A stretch of DNA of 64,000 bases from NCBI RefSeq assembly GCF_002744755.1, contig NZ_KZ319292.1, forward strand, positions 180,514 to 244,513. The letters run 5' to 3'. Position 1 is the stretch's first letter; every line of letters begins with the position of its first letter. Below, in pieces: positions 50,537-60,540 of this stretch. Position numbers and translations under genes: made by a program. The notes below the pieces were generated by a model. That model was given only the letters and a program-made list of their open reading frames with translations, was not told the origin of the DNA and made no database searches. The DNA is from Leeuwenhoekiella nanhaiensis. GTDB lineage: Bacteria > Bacteroidota > Bacteroidia > Flavobacteriales > Flavobacteriaceae.

Positions 50537-51832
50537 TTATTCGCTGCGTTGTATTTGGCGCTGAATTTTTTCGATAGCCTGTTCGATTGATTTTTCAGGT
50601 TCAATGAGGTTGTAAGCCCCCCAGAATTCAGGATCTGCAAAACCCGAAACCTCGTCAGCAAGAATAGTATTATTTTTAAATTTCGATTTTCTGGAAATAT
50701 CTGCTACCGGTATGCTTTTTTCCCAGTCAGTAACCAGCATTTCACTGCTGATGCGGTATTTATTATTGAAGAGTTTACGCTTCCAGTTTACGACAAATTC
50801 GAGTTTAACATTGCTATACCCGTAATACCATTTACCATCCCGGTTACGATAATCCACGCGATAGGTTATTTCGGTAGGCCATACTTTTACCTGATTGGGT
50901 TTTTTGCGTACAAACAAGTCTGCCGCAAGTTTTCGGTTTTCAACATTCATATTATATACCGCGTTTGTAAGAGCATAACTGTTGGCGTCAATAAAGAGTT
51001 TACCGTAATACAGGGGATCTATAATCGTCTCTTTTTGTCTGAAATTTACGGTATACACCAGTCGGCCATCATCGGTTACCGGTTCTCCAAAACTGAAATC
51101 ATAATCTGAAATCGTCTCCGGAGTCATAAAAAACTCAGGATATTTCATCAAATCGGCATAGAGGGCGTTTAGAGGTCCTCCCTGAAGTTTAAGCGCAACA
51201 GTATCCAGTCTATCGTAATCGGTGCTTTTTCGGGCTTTGTAAATCGCTACAAGATCTTTTCCGCTAGAGGTATAAGGCTTTTTCTCAATTGCTACGACAG
51301 CCTCTGCAAGCGACGCGCTTCGGTTTCTACGGTTAATCGATTCTCTGTAGAAAGCAGTCATATAGGTCTCGTCATCCAGATAATTTTGATTTCGGTTCTC
51401 AAAAACCAGGCGAACTAAGGCTTCTGCACTTTTAGGTCTGGTAACATTTACGGCGTCAAGCTCGGTAGCCTGCGGATTGAGACTGATAGTGTTTTCAGTT
51501 CTGCTGAGGTCGCTTAAGATGATGAGCAATTTTTCGTAACCGGGATACCCAAATGAAACTTTAGCCTGAGGCATTGCCTGAGGAATTTTTAATACAAAGT
51601 CTCCCTCAGAGTTGGTAACTGTGGCTATGTTTGAACCTTCAATGAGAATGTTTACAAAGGGAAGTGGGTCCTGAGTGTCAGCGTCAATTACGGTACCCTT
51701 ATATTCAATAAAGGCTTCGTTTTCCTGAGCAGTCAGAAGATTAACGTGTGAGAGCAAAAACAAAAAGCCTAAACAGCTGAAAATAAGATTCAAGGAGCGT
51801 TTGAGGTTATGATATGATTTAATCGTTTTCAT
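50537..51832 (-). CDS. Exported protein with carboxypeptidase-like regulatory domain (DUF5686-related N-terminus)
   Basis: A 431-residue exported protein with a signal peptide ending near residue 36 (LLTAQ). Residues about 40-120 form a carboxypeptidase D regulatory-like beta sandwich (YKGTVIDADTQDPLPFVNILIEGS, TNSEGDFVLKIP). The rest has PKSAEALVRLVFENRNQNY and beta-rich sequence, and resembles the periplasmic half of DUF5686 proteins but lacks the C-terminal barrel. It precedes exbD by 93 bp in the same direction. Function unknown. Confidence 0.8.
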   Translation of the reverse strand: MKTIKSYHNLKRSLNLIFSCLGFLFLLSHVNLLTAQENEAFIEYKGTVIDADTQDPLPFVNILIEGSNIATVTNSEGDFVLKIPQAMPQAKVSFGYPGYEKLLIILSDLSRTENTISLNPQATELDAVNVTRPKSAEALVRLVFENRNQNYLDDETYMTAFYRESINRRNRSASLAEAVVAIEKKPYTSSGKDLVAIYKARKSTDYDRLDTVALKLQGGPLNALYADLMKYPEFFMTPETISDYDFSFGEPVTDDGRLVYTVNFRQKETIIDPLYYGKLFIDANSYALTNAVYNMNVENRKLAADLFVRKKPNQVKVWPTEITYRVDYRNRDGKWYYGYSNVKLEFVVNWKRKLFNNKYRISSEMLVTDWEKSIPVADISRKSKFKNNTILADEVSGFADPEFWGAYNLIEPEKSIEQAIEKIQRQIQRSE

Positions 51833-51932
51833 CGAAAATTTTTATTTTGAATATACGAATTTTTCACCATAGGTTAAAAGCCAATATTCATAGTAAAAGG
51901 CTTTGGCACGATTTATGAAAATTATAATTGCG

Positions 51933-51940
51933 TAAATTTG
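51933..51940 (+). promoter_or_regulatory. -7 box upstream of the exported protein of unknown function
   Basis: TAAATTTG. The TTG inside this box could be read as a start codon, but if the box is used transcription begins downstream, which favours GTG 51983 or ATG 52031. Confidence 0.45.
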
Positions 51941-51982
51941 TGCAACATTACAGTGCAACTCTTGTATTTAAATAAAACTAAA

Positions 51983-52717
51983 GTGATCAAAAATCGGCGA
52001 AACCATAAACTGCAAGCATTCCCTAAGGGGATGGTGTTTGTATTATTCCTGATTTTTGCGGGCTTTAATGCATTAGGTCAGATTGATAATCGTGGAGGTT
52101 CGTTTAAGATTCCGGCAGCTAAAGATTCTACCGCTACGCCTTCTATTCAGCCTGATAAATCGGCTCCAGATCTTGAAATCCCAAGATCTCAGGGTGGTTT
52201 AAAACTGGATGCAAGCGGTAAACTGGTTGAGAGGCCGGTATTACGGGCTCCTGAGTCTTCAGATTTTTATATGTTAGACCGCGAGGATTTTGCAGATTCC
52301 GGGAAACGCTATACCGATTCGATGAACGAATATCAGGCCCGTTTAGATAAGGAACGGCGGGGCAATATACCTAGAGAAAATATTGATTTTGGTGTTTTTA
52401 AAGGCAACTCTAAACAGCTTATAATCAAATGCCGGGATTTTGGAGCTATTGATAATGACAGGGTAGCTATTTTAAACAACGACCGTACGGTTGTTCCGGG
52501 AATATTTCTGGCAGGTACATTTACTCAAATTACCATGCAGCTCCAGGAAGGATTTAATAAAATTGCTATCAAGGCACTGAATCAGGGATCTTTGGGAGCC
52601 AATACTGCCGAATTTTATATTTATGACGAACTGGGCAATTTGGTCTATTCCAATCAGTGGTTGCTGGCGACCGGTTTTGAAGCCCAATTTGTATATGTCA
52701 AGGAAAGCAGTAACTAA
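51983..52717 (+). CDS. Exported protein of unknown function
   Basis: From GTG 51983 the protein has 244 residues, with a basic start (MIKNRRNHKLQ) and a signal peptide core FVLFLIFAGFNALG-Q. ATG 52031 would give a shorter signal with less basic charge. The mature part begins with a Pro/Ser/Asp-rich low-complexity stretch, and then a beta-rich domain NSKQLIIKCRDFGAIDNDRVAILNND, QLQEGFNKIAIKALNQGSLGANTAEFYIYDELG, possibly an immunoglobulin-like fold. No known family. Single gene with its own promoter and terminator. Confidence 0.7.
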   Translation: MIKNRRNHKLQAFPKGMVFVLFLIFAGFNALGQIDNRGGSFKIPAAKDSTATPSIQPDKSAPDLEIPRSQGGLKLDASGKLVERPVLRAPESSDFYMLDREDFADSGKRYTDSMNEYQARLDKERRGNIPRENIDFGVFKGNSKQLIIKCRDFGAIDNDRVAILNNDRTVVPGIFLAGTFTQITMQLQEGFNKIAIKALNQGSLGANTAEFYIYDELGNLVYSNQWLLATGFEAQFVYVKESSN

Positions 52718-52729
52718 CTGAGCGTATAA

Positions 52730-52769
52730 AACTAAAAAAGGGTCTGCAACTGCAGACCCTTTTTTAGTT
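52730..52769. terminator. Strong bidirectional terminator
   Basis: Perfect 19-bp arms (52730-52748 and 52751-52769) around a 2-nt loop, core GGGTCTGCA/TGCAGACCC, with A6 and T6 inside the arms. It serves the exported protein gene and the convergent small gene. Confidence 0.92.
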
Positions 52770-52781
52770 AATGCGATTTCT

Positions 52782-53060
52782 TTACAACTCGCCTTTTTGT
52801 TCTTCCAGATTGTTGTTGCGGCTTCCTCCCTGACTGTAGAGCTTGTTTTCTTCATCTTTTAAGCCGGTAGTCTGTTCGGTGGTTTTTTCACCGGTTGGAA
52901 TATCCAGATCATCTCCGGTAAAGTCTACATCTTTAGTACGATCTCTGAGTTGCTCATCAGCTCCTCCGTCTTTATGAATATTCTTTTGATTAAGAATGTC
53001 TTTATCAAGTTGGGTAAGGTCTGAATTATACGTGTTTTCTTCGTTCTTCTTCGTTTTCAT
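52782..53060 (-). CDS. Small hydrophilic, probably disordered protein
   Basis: A 92-residue protein with no hydrophobic segment, rich in Asp, Glu, Lys, Asn, Gln, Thr (MKTKKNEENTYNSDLTQLD, DIPTGEKTTEQTTGLKDEENK). No domain is recognised. A shared terminator at its 3' end and a clean open frame support it as a real gene. The composition recalls stress-related hydrophilic proteins, but this is only a resemblance. Confidence 0.65.
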   Translation of the reverse strand: MKTKKNEENTYNSDLTQLDKDILNQKNIHKDGGADEQLRDRTKDVDFTGDDLDIPTGEKTTEQTTGLKDEENKLYSQGGSRNNNLEEQKGEL

Positions 53061-53195
53061 AATGTGATTTTTATTAAAGGTAACAGACCGATACCGTTAT
53101 AGAAACCTTTTTAACTGCGTTTAAAGAAAACTATAACAAGGTTTTAATAGAACGCGTAGTTAGTGCCCCGGGCAGAAACAGTACTTTTAACATTT

Positions 53196-53224
53196 AAAAA
53201 AACACAGCAAATTGATTTGCTGTG
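53196..53224 (-). terminator. Terminator-like hairpin facing the minus strand, upstream of tamB
   Basis: Perfect 10-bp arms CACAGCAAAT (53203-53212) and ATTTGCTGTG (53215-53224) with a 2-nt loop. On the plus side it is preceded by a run of seven A's, so on the minus strand it reads as stem plus T7. It ends 13 bp before tamB ATG. No minus-strand gene lies to the right. Confidence 0.65.
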
Positions 53225-53237
53225 ACACCGGGAATGT

Positions 53238-56200
53238 ATGACCTCAAAAAGCAAAACGATTTTAAAAAAAAGCCTGAAGATTGCCGCTAAAATTCTTGGG
53301 GTTTTACTGCTTTTGCTTCTACTACTGATTTTATTTGTGCGAAGTCCCTGGGGGCAGGGTATTTTAGTTCATAAGGCGGTTAACTACATCCAATCAAAGA
53401 CCAATACCGAAGTTCAGATTGAAAATCTGTTTATCACCTTTGACGGAAATCTTTCGTTAGATGGGCTTTATATTGAAGATAAAGAAGGCGATACGCTGGT
53501 GTACAGCAAACATCTGGAGGCTGATATTCCCTTGTGGTCTTTGATAAAAGGTGGTCCTTTGAGTATTGATGACGTAAGCTGGAACGGTCTCAAGGCAAAT
53601 ATCATTCGTAAGGATTCTGTTGCCGGATTTAATTATGAGTTTCTGGTTGACGCCTTTGCTTCAGATACTACTAGCGTTCAACAAACGCCTCAGGACACTA
53701 CGGCTTTTCAACTTAACCTGGGTTCTTTCGACTTTGAAAACTTCGATTTAAAATTTCAGGATGATGTTGCCGGTATTGACGCCCGCTTGCGACTTGATCA
53801 ACTCGAACTCGATGTTGATCAAACCGATTTGGATCAGTTTGTATTTGATGTGGGAGATGTCCGCCTTAACAACACCAGCCTGTATTATAAGCAGACTAAA
53901 CCCTTTCCGGAGCCTCAGGATACTACCGCGGCACCTATGCCTAAGATTAGCATAAGCAGTCTAAATATAACCAACGTAAAAGTAGATTACGCCTCACAGC
54001 CCGATGGTATAAGCCTCAAGGCAGATGTGGGTAATCTCATTACTTCGGTTCCCCTTTTAAATCTGAAAGATCAAAATTACCGTATAGACGGTTTTTTGCT
54101 GGAAAACAGTATCGCAAATCTCGACTTAAAAACACAGCAACCGGTGTCTGATACGCCAGCAGAACCTGTTCCGTTTACCTGGGCTGAACTTGCCGCTCAG
54201 GCTGAAAATATAGAACTGCGTAATACCGATTTTATTTATACGCTTGATGGGGCACAGGTTTCCTCTAATCAGTTTAATCCCAATGCCGTTGCGCTATCTA
54301 AGCTGAATTTTAAGCTTCCCAATCTGAATTTTAAAGACCAAAACCTGACTGCGACGGTCGCTGAGGCTAATTTTCAGGAAGCTTCCGGTCTGAATTTGAA
54401 AACGCTGAATTTTGAAGTCGAAGCTACAGATAAACAGTTAAACCTTAAAGACCTGAATATTCAGCTGAATGGAAACAGACTCTCCGGATCTTCAGAACTA
54501 AATTATGCTTCAATGGCAAACTTTATTGAAAATCCCGGAGATGCACGCCTCAATTTGAACCTGAATCAAATCGTGGCAGATCTAAACACCGTGTTTAAGT
54601 TTCAACCTGCGCTTCGCTCTAATGAATACCTGGCCACGTTAAGCAGGCGCCCGGTTACGGGTAATCTTTACGCAAGCGGAAATCTTTCAGCCCTTGACGT
54701 TAACAGCGCTAGAATCAATTGGGGAAGGAGCACTAACGTCAGGTTACGCGGTACGGTTTATAATCTCACCAATCCTGAAGAGTTAGCCTATAATTTCCCG
54801 GATTATAAAGTAGTAAGTACCCGAAGTGATCTGAATAAATTTCTAGACGAAGAAGAATTGGGAGTAGCGTTGCCTCAGCAAGTTGAACTCAGGGGATCGC
54901 TTAAAGGAACAGACAGCAGACTGCTTACCAAAAGTGAACTCCAAACCAGTGAGGGTATCGTAGCTTTAGATGGCCGGCTTGATTTTGAAAACGCGATTGA
55001 ATTTGAGGGCAAGGTCTCCGGTTCTCAAATAAGATTAGGTAAGCTGCTTCAAAACGAGAGTCTGGGTCAGGTAAGCTTTAATCTGGATGCACGGGGTTCG
55101 GGAGCTACACTTAACGATCTGGATGCCAGTCTTACTGCGCAAATTGATAGCCTGGATTATAATGATTACACGTTTAAAGATTTAAAGCTTGAAGGGGAAT
55201 TTAAAAACGGAAGCGGAGCCCTTACTTCAGCCTACAAAGACAGCAACCTGAATATGAAGCTCAACGCCGATGTAGATCTAGATTCGGTGGCGAGCAGTGC
55301 ACGAGTAAATCTAGATTTAATTGGTGCTGATTTACAGGAGTTGGGATTGGTAAAGCAAAACATTAAGGCAGCCTTTAATCTTCAGGCTAATTTTAAAGGA
55401 ACTGCAGCCGATTATGAGGTACAGTCAAAAATAACCCGTGGAGTAGCGGTGTATGATGATGAGGCCTATCAATTGGGCGATCTTTCGGTAAATGCCTTTG
55501 TAAAGCCCGATACCACTTCGGTAGACATACAAAACCGAATTCTTCAGTTAGATCTGGAGTCTAATACGAGTCCGGGACATTTTCTTTCAGCGGTTCAAAA
55601 TCATTTTAGACGCTATCTCGACACCAACCCCAATATGGATACCATTGCAGATCCTGTTGTGATTCGTGTAAGGGGAACGGTTCACGAGGCGCCTATACTC
55701 AATGAAGTCTTTGTCCCCAATCTTAGGGAACTTGATACCGTGCAAATTGCAATCAATTTTGACGAACTCAAACGCGATCTCAATGCAGACATCAATTTAC
55801 CCTACATCAATTATAACGGGTATACCATAGACAGTCTGGCATTTACGATGGATTCTGATGCCGAGCATCTAAATTTTGATTTTGGGTTACGGGAATTGAT
55901 TGCAGGTCCTGTTGATCTTCAAAACACCAGGCTGGAAGGCGCTTTACAAAACAGCAAGCTTGCGCTCGATTTCAGTTCGATGCATAAGAACGAACGCCTG
56001 ATGCATATCGCTTCAGAAATCGAGTTACAGGATGATGTAGTCACGCTGCACATTGTGCCTGATGGATTGATACTGAATAAAAATTCCTGGAATGTGAACC
56101 CTAACAACCGGATTGCATTTAAGGAAAACAATACTGTGTTTACCGATTTTGTGCTGAGTTACAACAACCAGCGGGTAGAAGCGGGCAACACGTTATCGGG

Positions 56201-58214
56201 TGTATCTAAAGAGCATCTGGGCGTGCAGTTTGATAATTTTAAACTTTCGACCATTACGAGCTTCCTCAATCCCGATGAAAGTCTGGCAAAAGGTAAGTTA
56301 AGCGGAATCTTTGCCGTAGAAGAACCTACAACTTCCCCGGGAATGGTAACCGATCTTAAGATCGTAGATTTTGAGGTATTGGGGACCGATATGGGCGTAC
56401 TTACCGCAAACGGAAAATCGATTAGCGCAACGGCCTACGATTTTGATCTGAGTGTAAAGCAGGGAGTTGCCGATCTGGATCTTACGGGAACCTATCGTAC
56501 CAATGCTACCGCTGCGGAAATTGATTTAGACCTTGACATCAACGCCTTGCAGATGCAAGCTTTGGAGAACTTTTCACTGGGAGAAATCAGCAATGCTTCG
56601 GGTACCGTGAATGGTAAACTAAGTCTTACCGGGACCACTGCAGAACCCAATTATGAAGGAACCTTAAATTTTGATCAGGCTAAGTTTGAAGTGACTAAAC
56701 TCAATGCTCCATTTCTATTGGCTGACGAAAGCATTAAGCTTGATAATACCGCTTTGTATTTTTCAGATTTCAAAATACAGGATGCCAACTCCAATACCCT
56801 GGTTGTAAATGGGGAAGTGGGTACGGAAAGCTTTATCAATCCCACCTTTGATCTAAACATCAAAGCGACCAATTTTGAAGCGCTAAATTCAACCAAAGAA
56901 GACTTTGATCTGGTCTACGGGAAAGCGGTTTTTGATGCAGATGCCCGCGTAACCGGAGATCTCAATTTACCCGAAGTCAAACTGGACCTCACCGTAAAAC
57001 CGGAAACTGATGTCACCTATGTTTTACCGCCTTCTGAAGTGCAGATCGAATCTAAAGATGGCGTAGTAATCTTTGTAAATAAAGAAAATCCCGATGCTAT
57101 TCTAACCAATTCTGAAGAGGAATCGTATACGGTTTCAGGTTTTGGTGTGGATGCTAATTTAAGCATAGCGAAAGGTGCGGTCTTCAATCTGGTGATTGAC
57201 GAGCAAACCGGCGATAATTTTCAGGTTTCCGGTACGGGTGATTTTCAGTTTGATATGTATCCTAACGGAAGGATGACCCTCAGCGGACGTTACGATGTTA
57301 CAGACGGGCATTATGAGATGAGTTTGTACGGTTTGGTCAAGCGTCGGTTTGATCTGGCTCCCGATAGCCGTATAACCTGGTCTGGTGATCCTTTTGATGC
57401 CGATCTGGATATCAAGGCCTATTACAGCGTGGAAGCTTCGGCAAGCGGACTTATGGCGTCACAAACCAGTGGAGCAGACATCAGCACTCAGGGACAATAC
57501 CGCCAGGAAGTACCATTTCGGGTGTATATCAATATCAACGGCGAACTTATGCAGCCGGTTATTTCCTTTAATCTCGACATTCCGGAAGGTAGCCGTGGTG
57601 CAGTGGGAGGGCAGGTGTACAGCAGGGTACAACAGCTTAATCAACAGGAGAACGAACTTAACAAACAGGTTTTCTCATTACTTGTACTGAACCGATTTTT
57701 CCCTTCAGCATCCAGCGACGGCAGTGCGGGAGGTACTGCAACTATCGCACGCGATAACCTGAATGATGCGATTTCAGACCAGCTTAATCTGTTTTCCGAT
57801 AAACTTTTGGGCGACACCGGCTTTAATTTAAATTTTGGTCTGGACAGCTATACCGACTATCAGGGAAGTTCTCCCAGCGAGCGAACGACATTGGATATCG
57901 CCGCGCAGAAAAAACTCTTTGACGACAGGGTAGTGGTGAGCGTGGGCAGCAATGTTGACCTGCAGGGCAGTAACACCAATGCAGATGGCGGCACGGCTCC
58001 GGTTGTGGGTAATGTGAGTATTGAGTATTTATTGACCGAAGACGGCCGTTACCGTTTAAGAGGCTATCGCCGCAGTCAGTTTGAGAATGTGGTTGACGGG
58101 CAAATCATCGTTAATGGCATTTCGCTTTTGTTTACACAGGAGTTTAACAAGTTTACAGAGCTCTGGAAGTCGATGTTTCCGGCAAAAAAAGAAGAGGATG
58201 ACGAGAAGAACTAA
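53238..58214 (+). CDS. tamB: Translocation and assembly module protein TamB
   Basis: AsmA-like protein of 1658 residues that spans from inner to outer membrane and, with TamA/TamL, supports outer membrane protein assembly or lipid transport. N-terminal TM helix (about 14-36, ILGVLLLLLLLLILFV), long repeated beta-rich body built from LDLN/FDF-type beta strands (LNLKDLNIQLNGNRLSGSSEL and many others), and the C-terminal TamB (DUF490) domain that includes FRVYININGELMQPVISFNLDIP and ALSDQLNLFSDKLLG-like sequence. The size is at the large end. tamL starts 17 bp before its stop. Confidence 0.92.
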   Translation: MTSKSKTILKKSLKIAAKILGVLLLLLLLLILFVRSPWGQGILVHKAVNYIQSKTNTEVQIENLFITFDGNLSLDGLYIEDKEGDTLVYSKHLEADIPLWSLIKGGPLSIDDVSWNGLKANIIRKDSVAGFNYEFLVDAFASDTTSVQQTPQDTTAFQLNLGSFDFENFDLKFQDDVAGIDARLRLDQLELDVDQTDLDQFVFDVGDVRLNNTSLYYKQTKPFPEPQDTTAAPMPKISISSLNITNVKVDYASQPDGISLKADVGNLITSVPLLNLKDQNYRIDGFLLENSIANLDLKTQQPVSDTPAEPVPFTWAELAAQAENIELRNTDFIYTLDGAQVSSNQFNPNAVALSKLNFKLPNLNFKDQNLTATVAEANFQEASGLNLKTLNFEVEATDKQLNLKDLNIQLNGNRLSGSSELNYASMANFIENPGDARLNLNLNQIVADLNTVFKFQPALRSNEYLATLSRRPVTGNLYASGNLSALDVNSARINWGRSTNVRLRGTVYNLTNPEELAYNFPDYKVVSTRSDLNKFLDEEELGVALPQQVELRGSLKGTDSRLLTKSELQTSEGIVALDGRLDFENAIEFEGKVSGSQIRLGKLLQNESLGQVSFNLDARGSGATLNDLDASLTAQIDSLDYNDYTFKDLKLEGEFKNGSGALTSAYKDSNLNMKLNADVDLDSVASSARVNLDLIGADLQELGLVKQNIKAAFNLQANFKGTAADYEVQSKITRGVAVYDDEAYQLGDLSVNAFVKPDTTSVDIQNRILQLDLESNTSPGHFLSAVQNHFRRYLDTNPNMDTIADPVVIRVRGTVHEAPILNEVFVPNLRELDTVQIAINFDELKRDLNADINLPYINYNGYTIDSLAFTMDSDAEHLNFDFGLRELIAGPVDLQNTRLEGALQNSKLALDFSSMHKNERLMHIASEIELQDDVVTLHIVPDGLILNKNSWNVNPNNRIAFKENNTVFTDFVLSYNNQRVEAGNTLSGVSKEHLGVQFDNFKLSTITSFLNPDESLAKGKLSGIFAVEEPTTSPGMVTDLKIVDFEVLGTDMGVLTANGKSISATAYDFDLSVKQGVADLDLTGTYRTNATAAEIDLDLDINALQMQALENFSLGEISNASGTVNGKLSLTGTTAEPNYEGTLNFDQAKFEVTKLNAPFLLADESIKLDNTALYFSDFKIQDANSNTLVVNGEVGTESFINPTFDLNIKATNFEALNSTKEDFDLVYGKAVFDADARVTGDLNLPEVKLDLTVKPETDVTYVLPPSEVQIESKDGVVIFVNKENPDAILTNSEEESYTVSGFGVDANLSIAKGAVFNLVIDEQTGDNFQVSGTGDFQFDMYPNGRMTLSGRYDVTDGHYEMSLYGLVKRRFDLAPDSRITWSGDPFDADLDIKAYYSVEASASGLMASQTSGADISTQGQYRQEVPFRVYININGELMQPVISFNLDIPEGSRGAVGGQVYSRVQQLNQQENELNKQVFSLLVLNRFFPSASSDGSAGGTATIARDNLNDAISDQLNLFSDKLLGDTGFNLNFGLDSYTDYQGSSPSERTTLDIAAQKKLFDDRVVVSVGSNVDLQGSNTNADGGTAPVVGNVSIEYLLTEDGRYRLRGYRRSQFENVVDGQIIVNGISLLFTQEFNKFTELWKSMFPAKKEEDDEKN

Positions 58215-60486
58215 TCATACACTACAATTATTGACACGGGTATCCGCGCTGCTGTTACTGGGTTTGCTGCTATACAGCTGCTCGGTTGAGCGCTTTATTC
58301 CGGAAGATAAATTTTTATATGTGGATCACCGGGTTGAGCTAACGCCAGATTCGGTAGTAAACGATATTGACAACATACAACTTGACTTGGAAGCTGCGCT
58401 TAGACCCGATCCCGTGAGCGGCTTTTTGGGCGGTTATCCCGGCGTTTATTTTCATTATAAAGCAAACCGTGAAAAGCCCGGATTCATCAATCGCTTCCTC
58501 AACAAGAAATTTGGTCAGGAACCGGTTTATGATACCGATGTACAGACCTATGAAATGGAGCAGATTCTGTTGAACCGCCTGGAGAATAAGGGCTTTTTCT
58601 ACAGCGTGGCGACTTCAGAGATTGTGCGCGATACTACAAATAAAGAGGCAGAGGCGATCTACCGCTTACGCATGTCAAAACCCTATCGTCTTAAAACCTA
58701 TCAGCTGGATACCGACACGCTGATGGTTTACAATCCCATAAAAAATTCCTTATCAGAAAGTCTGATAAAAAAAGATATGCGTTTTGATCTCAGCGCAATG
58801 AAGGCTGAACGTCAGCGTATAGACGGCGTCCTTAAAGAAAGGGGATATTACAACTTCAATCCGGCATTTCTAATTTTTGAAACCGATACCAATCAGCATA
58901 AAAACCGGCGCTTTGACCTCTATTTAAGGCTGAAAAAAGACGTGCCAACAAAATCGGTGATACCTTACAAGATTGCTAAAGTAAATGTCTATCCCAATAA
59001 TACCGTAGAGCTTGATAGCAGCGCGCTAGACACAACCCGTTATGCGGAAAAGAATTTTATTCAGGGCGAAACCTTTTTTAAACCGAAGCGTCTTGATCCA
59101 TTTATCCTGCTTGAAGAAGGCGATTTGTACAGTCCGTCAACTTCAAAATCTACCAGCCGTCGCTTGGGTTCCATTGGCGCTTATAAGTTTGTGAACATTC
59201 GCTATAATGAGCTCGAAACTGATGCTACAGATGATAGTCTGGGGTTGCTGGAAGCCAATATTTTTCTTTCGCCCTTAAACAAACGTGCCGTGCGCGCTGA
59301 GGTTAAGGCGGTGACGAAATCTAACGGATTTACCGGGCCGGGGCTCGGACTCACCTTTGTAAACCGAAACCTGTTTAAAGGCGGGGAGACGCTCAACATT
59401 TCTCTCGACGGAAGTTATGAAGTACAGGCCGGTGGTGCCGGTAATAACGCAGGGAGTTCGAGTATTCAATTGGGTCTAAACGGAACCCTGATTCTCCCCC
59501 GAATGCTTTTCCCCATAACGATTTCAAAAAATTACTTTAAATACGACATTCCTAAAACCAAGATGGAATTAGGCGTGGCTTATCTCAACCGTACCCAATT
59601 GTTTACGCTGGGTTCGGTTGAAGGGAAATTTGGTTATGTGTGGCAGGCTAATAAATATGTGACTCACGAGATCAATCCCGTAGCGATAAACTACGTTTCT
59701 CTGGCCAATACCACTCCAGAATTTGATGAAATTCTGGAGGCCAATCCTTTTTTACAAACCAGTTTTGAGCAGCAGTTTATTTCCGGACTTACTTATTCAT
59801 TTATTTATAACGGAATGGTAGATGCCGGCAAGACGCACCAAATATATTTTAATGCCAACTTTGACACAGCCGGAAACAGTCTGAGCCTTTTTGCAAGCGG
59901 AGACAAACCCCAAAGTATTTTTGGCCTAGATTATGCCCAATACGCGCGCCTGGATGCCGATGTGCGGTATCATTTCAACTTCAGCAATCAAACCCTTGCG
60001 ACACGACTTTTTGCCGGTCTGGGTGTTCCTTACGGCAATTCTGAAGTGGTGCCGTACACCAAGCAGTACTTTTCGGGCGGGCCCTATAGTGTACGAGCCT
60101 TTAGAACACGTTCGCTGGGTCCCGGAACTTATGAGCCCGATAACAACAACAGTTATTATGACCAGACCGGTAATTTGCGTTTAGAGGCCAATATCGAATA
60201 CCGTTTTCCGCTCATCAATGTGCTGAAGGGAGCCTTATTTGTGGATGCCGGTAACGTTTGGAATACTACAAATAACGAAGCTTTGGAAGGGGATACTTTT
60301 GGCAGTGATTTTATGAGTGAATTGGGTATTGGCGGCGGTTTTGGGCTGCGTGTAGACATTCAGAGTTTTGTGATACGTCTGGATCTTGCAGCTCCTTTTC
60401 ACGATCCCAGTTTGCAACAAGGGCAGCGTTGGTCCTGGGATGTTAGCAACCCTATTTTGAATTTCGCTATTGGTTATCCGTTTTAA
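58198..60486 (+). CDS. tamL: Lipidated TamA-like Omp85 outer membrane protein (TamL)
   Basis: A 762-residue Omp85 protein. The start ATG 58198 gives a signal sequence with lipobox LYSC (Cys28), a lipoprotein type known as TamL in Bacteroidota. POTRA-like repeats (about 40-330: GYYNFNPAFLIFETDT, AKVNVYPNNTVEL) precede a 16-strand beta barrel with the Omp85 loop-6 motif region YFSGGPYSVRAFRTRSLGPG and end at NPILNFAIGYPF. Its 5' end overlaps tamB by 17 bp, and the two form one operon; an in-frame upstream ATG at 58081 is deep in tamB and is not used here. Confidence 0.92.
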   Translation: MTRRTNHTLQLLTRVSALLLLGLLLYSCSVERFIPEDKFLYVDHRVELTPDSVVNDIDNIQLDLEAALRPDPVSGFLGGYPGVYFHYKANREKPGFINRFLNKKFGQEPVYDTDVQTYEMEQILLNRLENKGFFYSVATSEIVRDTTNKEAEAIYRLRMSKPYRLKTYQLDTDTLMVYNPIKNSLSESLIKKDMRFDLSAMKAERQRIDGVLKERGYYNFNPAFLIFETDTNQHKNRRFDLYLRLKKDVPTKSVIPYKIAKVNVYPNNTVELDSSALDTTRYAEKNFIQGETFFKPKRLDPFILLEEGDLYSPSTSKSTSRRLGSIGAYKFVNIRYNELETDATDDSLGLLEANIFLSPLNKRAVRAEVKAVTKSNGFTGPGLGLTFVNRNLFKGGETLNISLDGSYEVQAGGAGNNAGSSSIQLGLNGTLILPRMLFPITISKNYFKYDIPKTKMELGVAYLNRTQLFTLGSVEGKFGYVWQANKYVTHEINPVAINYVSLANTTPEFDEILEANPFLQTSFEQQFISGLTYSFIYNGMVDAGKTHQIYFNANFDTAGNSLSLFASGDKPQSIFGLDYAQYARLDADVRYHFNFSNQTLATRLFAGLGVPYGNSEVVPYTKQYFSGGPYSVRAFRTRSLGPGTYEPDNNNSYYDQTGNLRLEANIEYRFPLINVLKGALFVDAGNVWNTTNNEALEGDTFGSDFMSELGIGGGFGLRVDIQSFVIRLDLAAPFHDPSLQQGQRWSWDVSNPILNFAIGYPF

Positions 60487-60540
60487 GCTTGCGCGAAAGC
60501 TAAACTTTTCAAATAGTATACTAAAAGTCTGTTTACAGGC

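Noticed and set aside
58081..58197. Upstream in-frame extension of tamL
   Set aside because: Would add 39 residues that are a frame-shifted reading of tamB and bury the lipoprotein signal; ATG 58198 gives a proper signal sequence.
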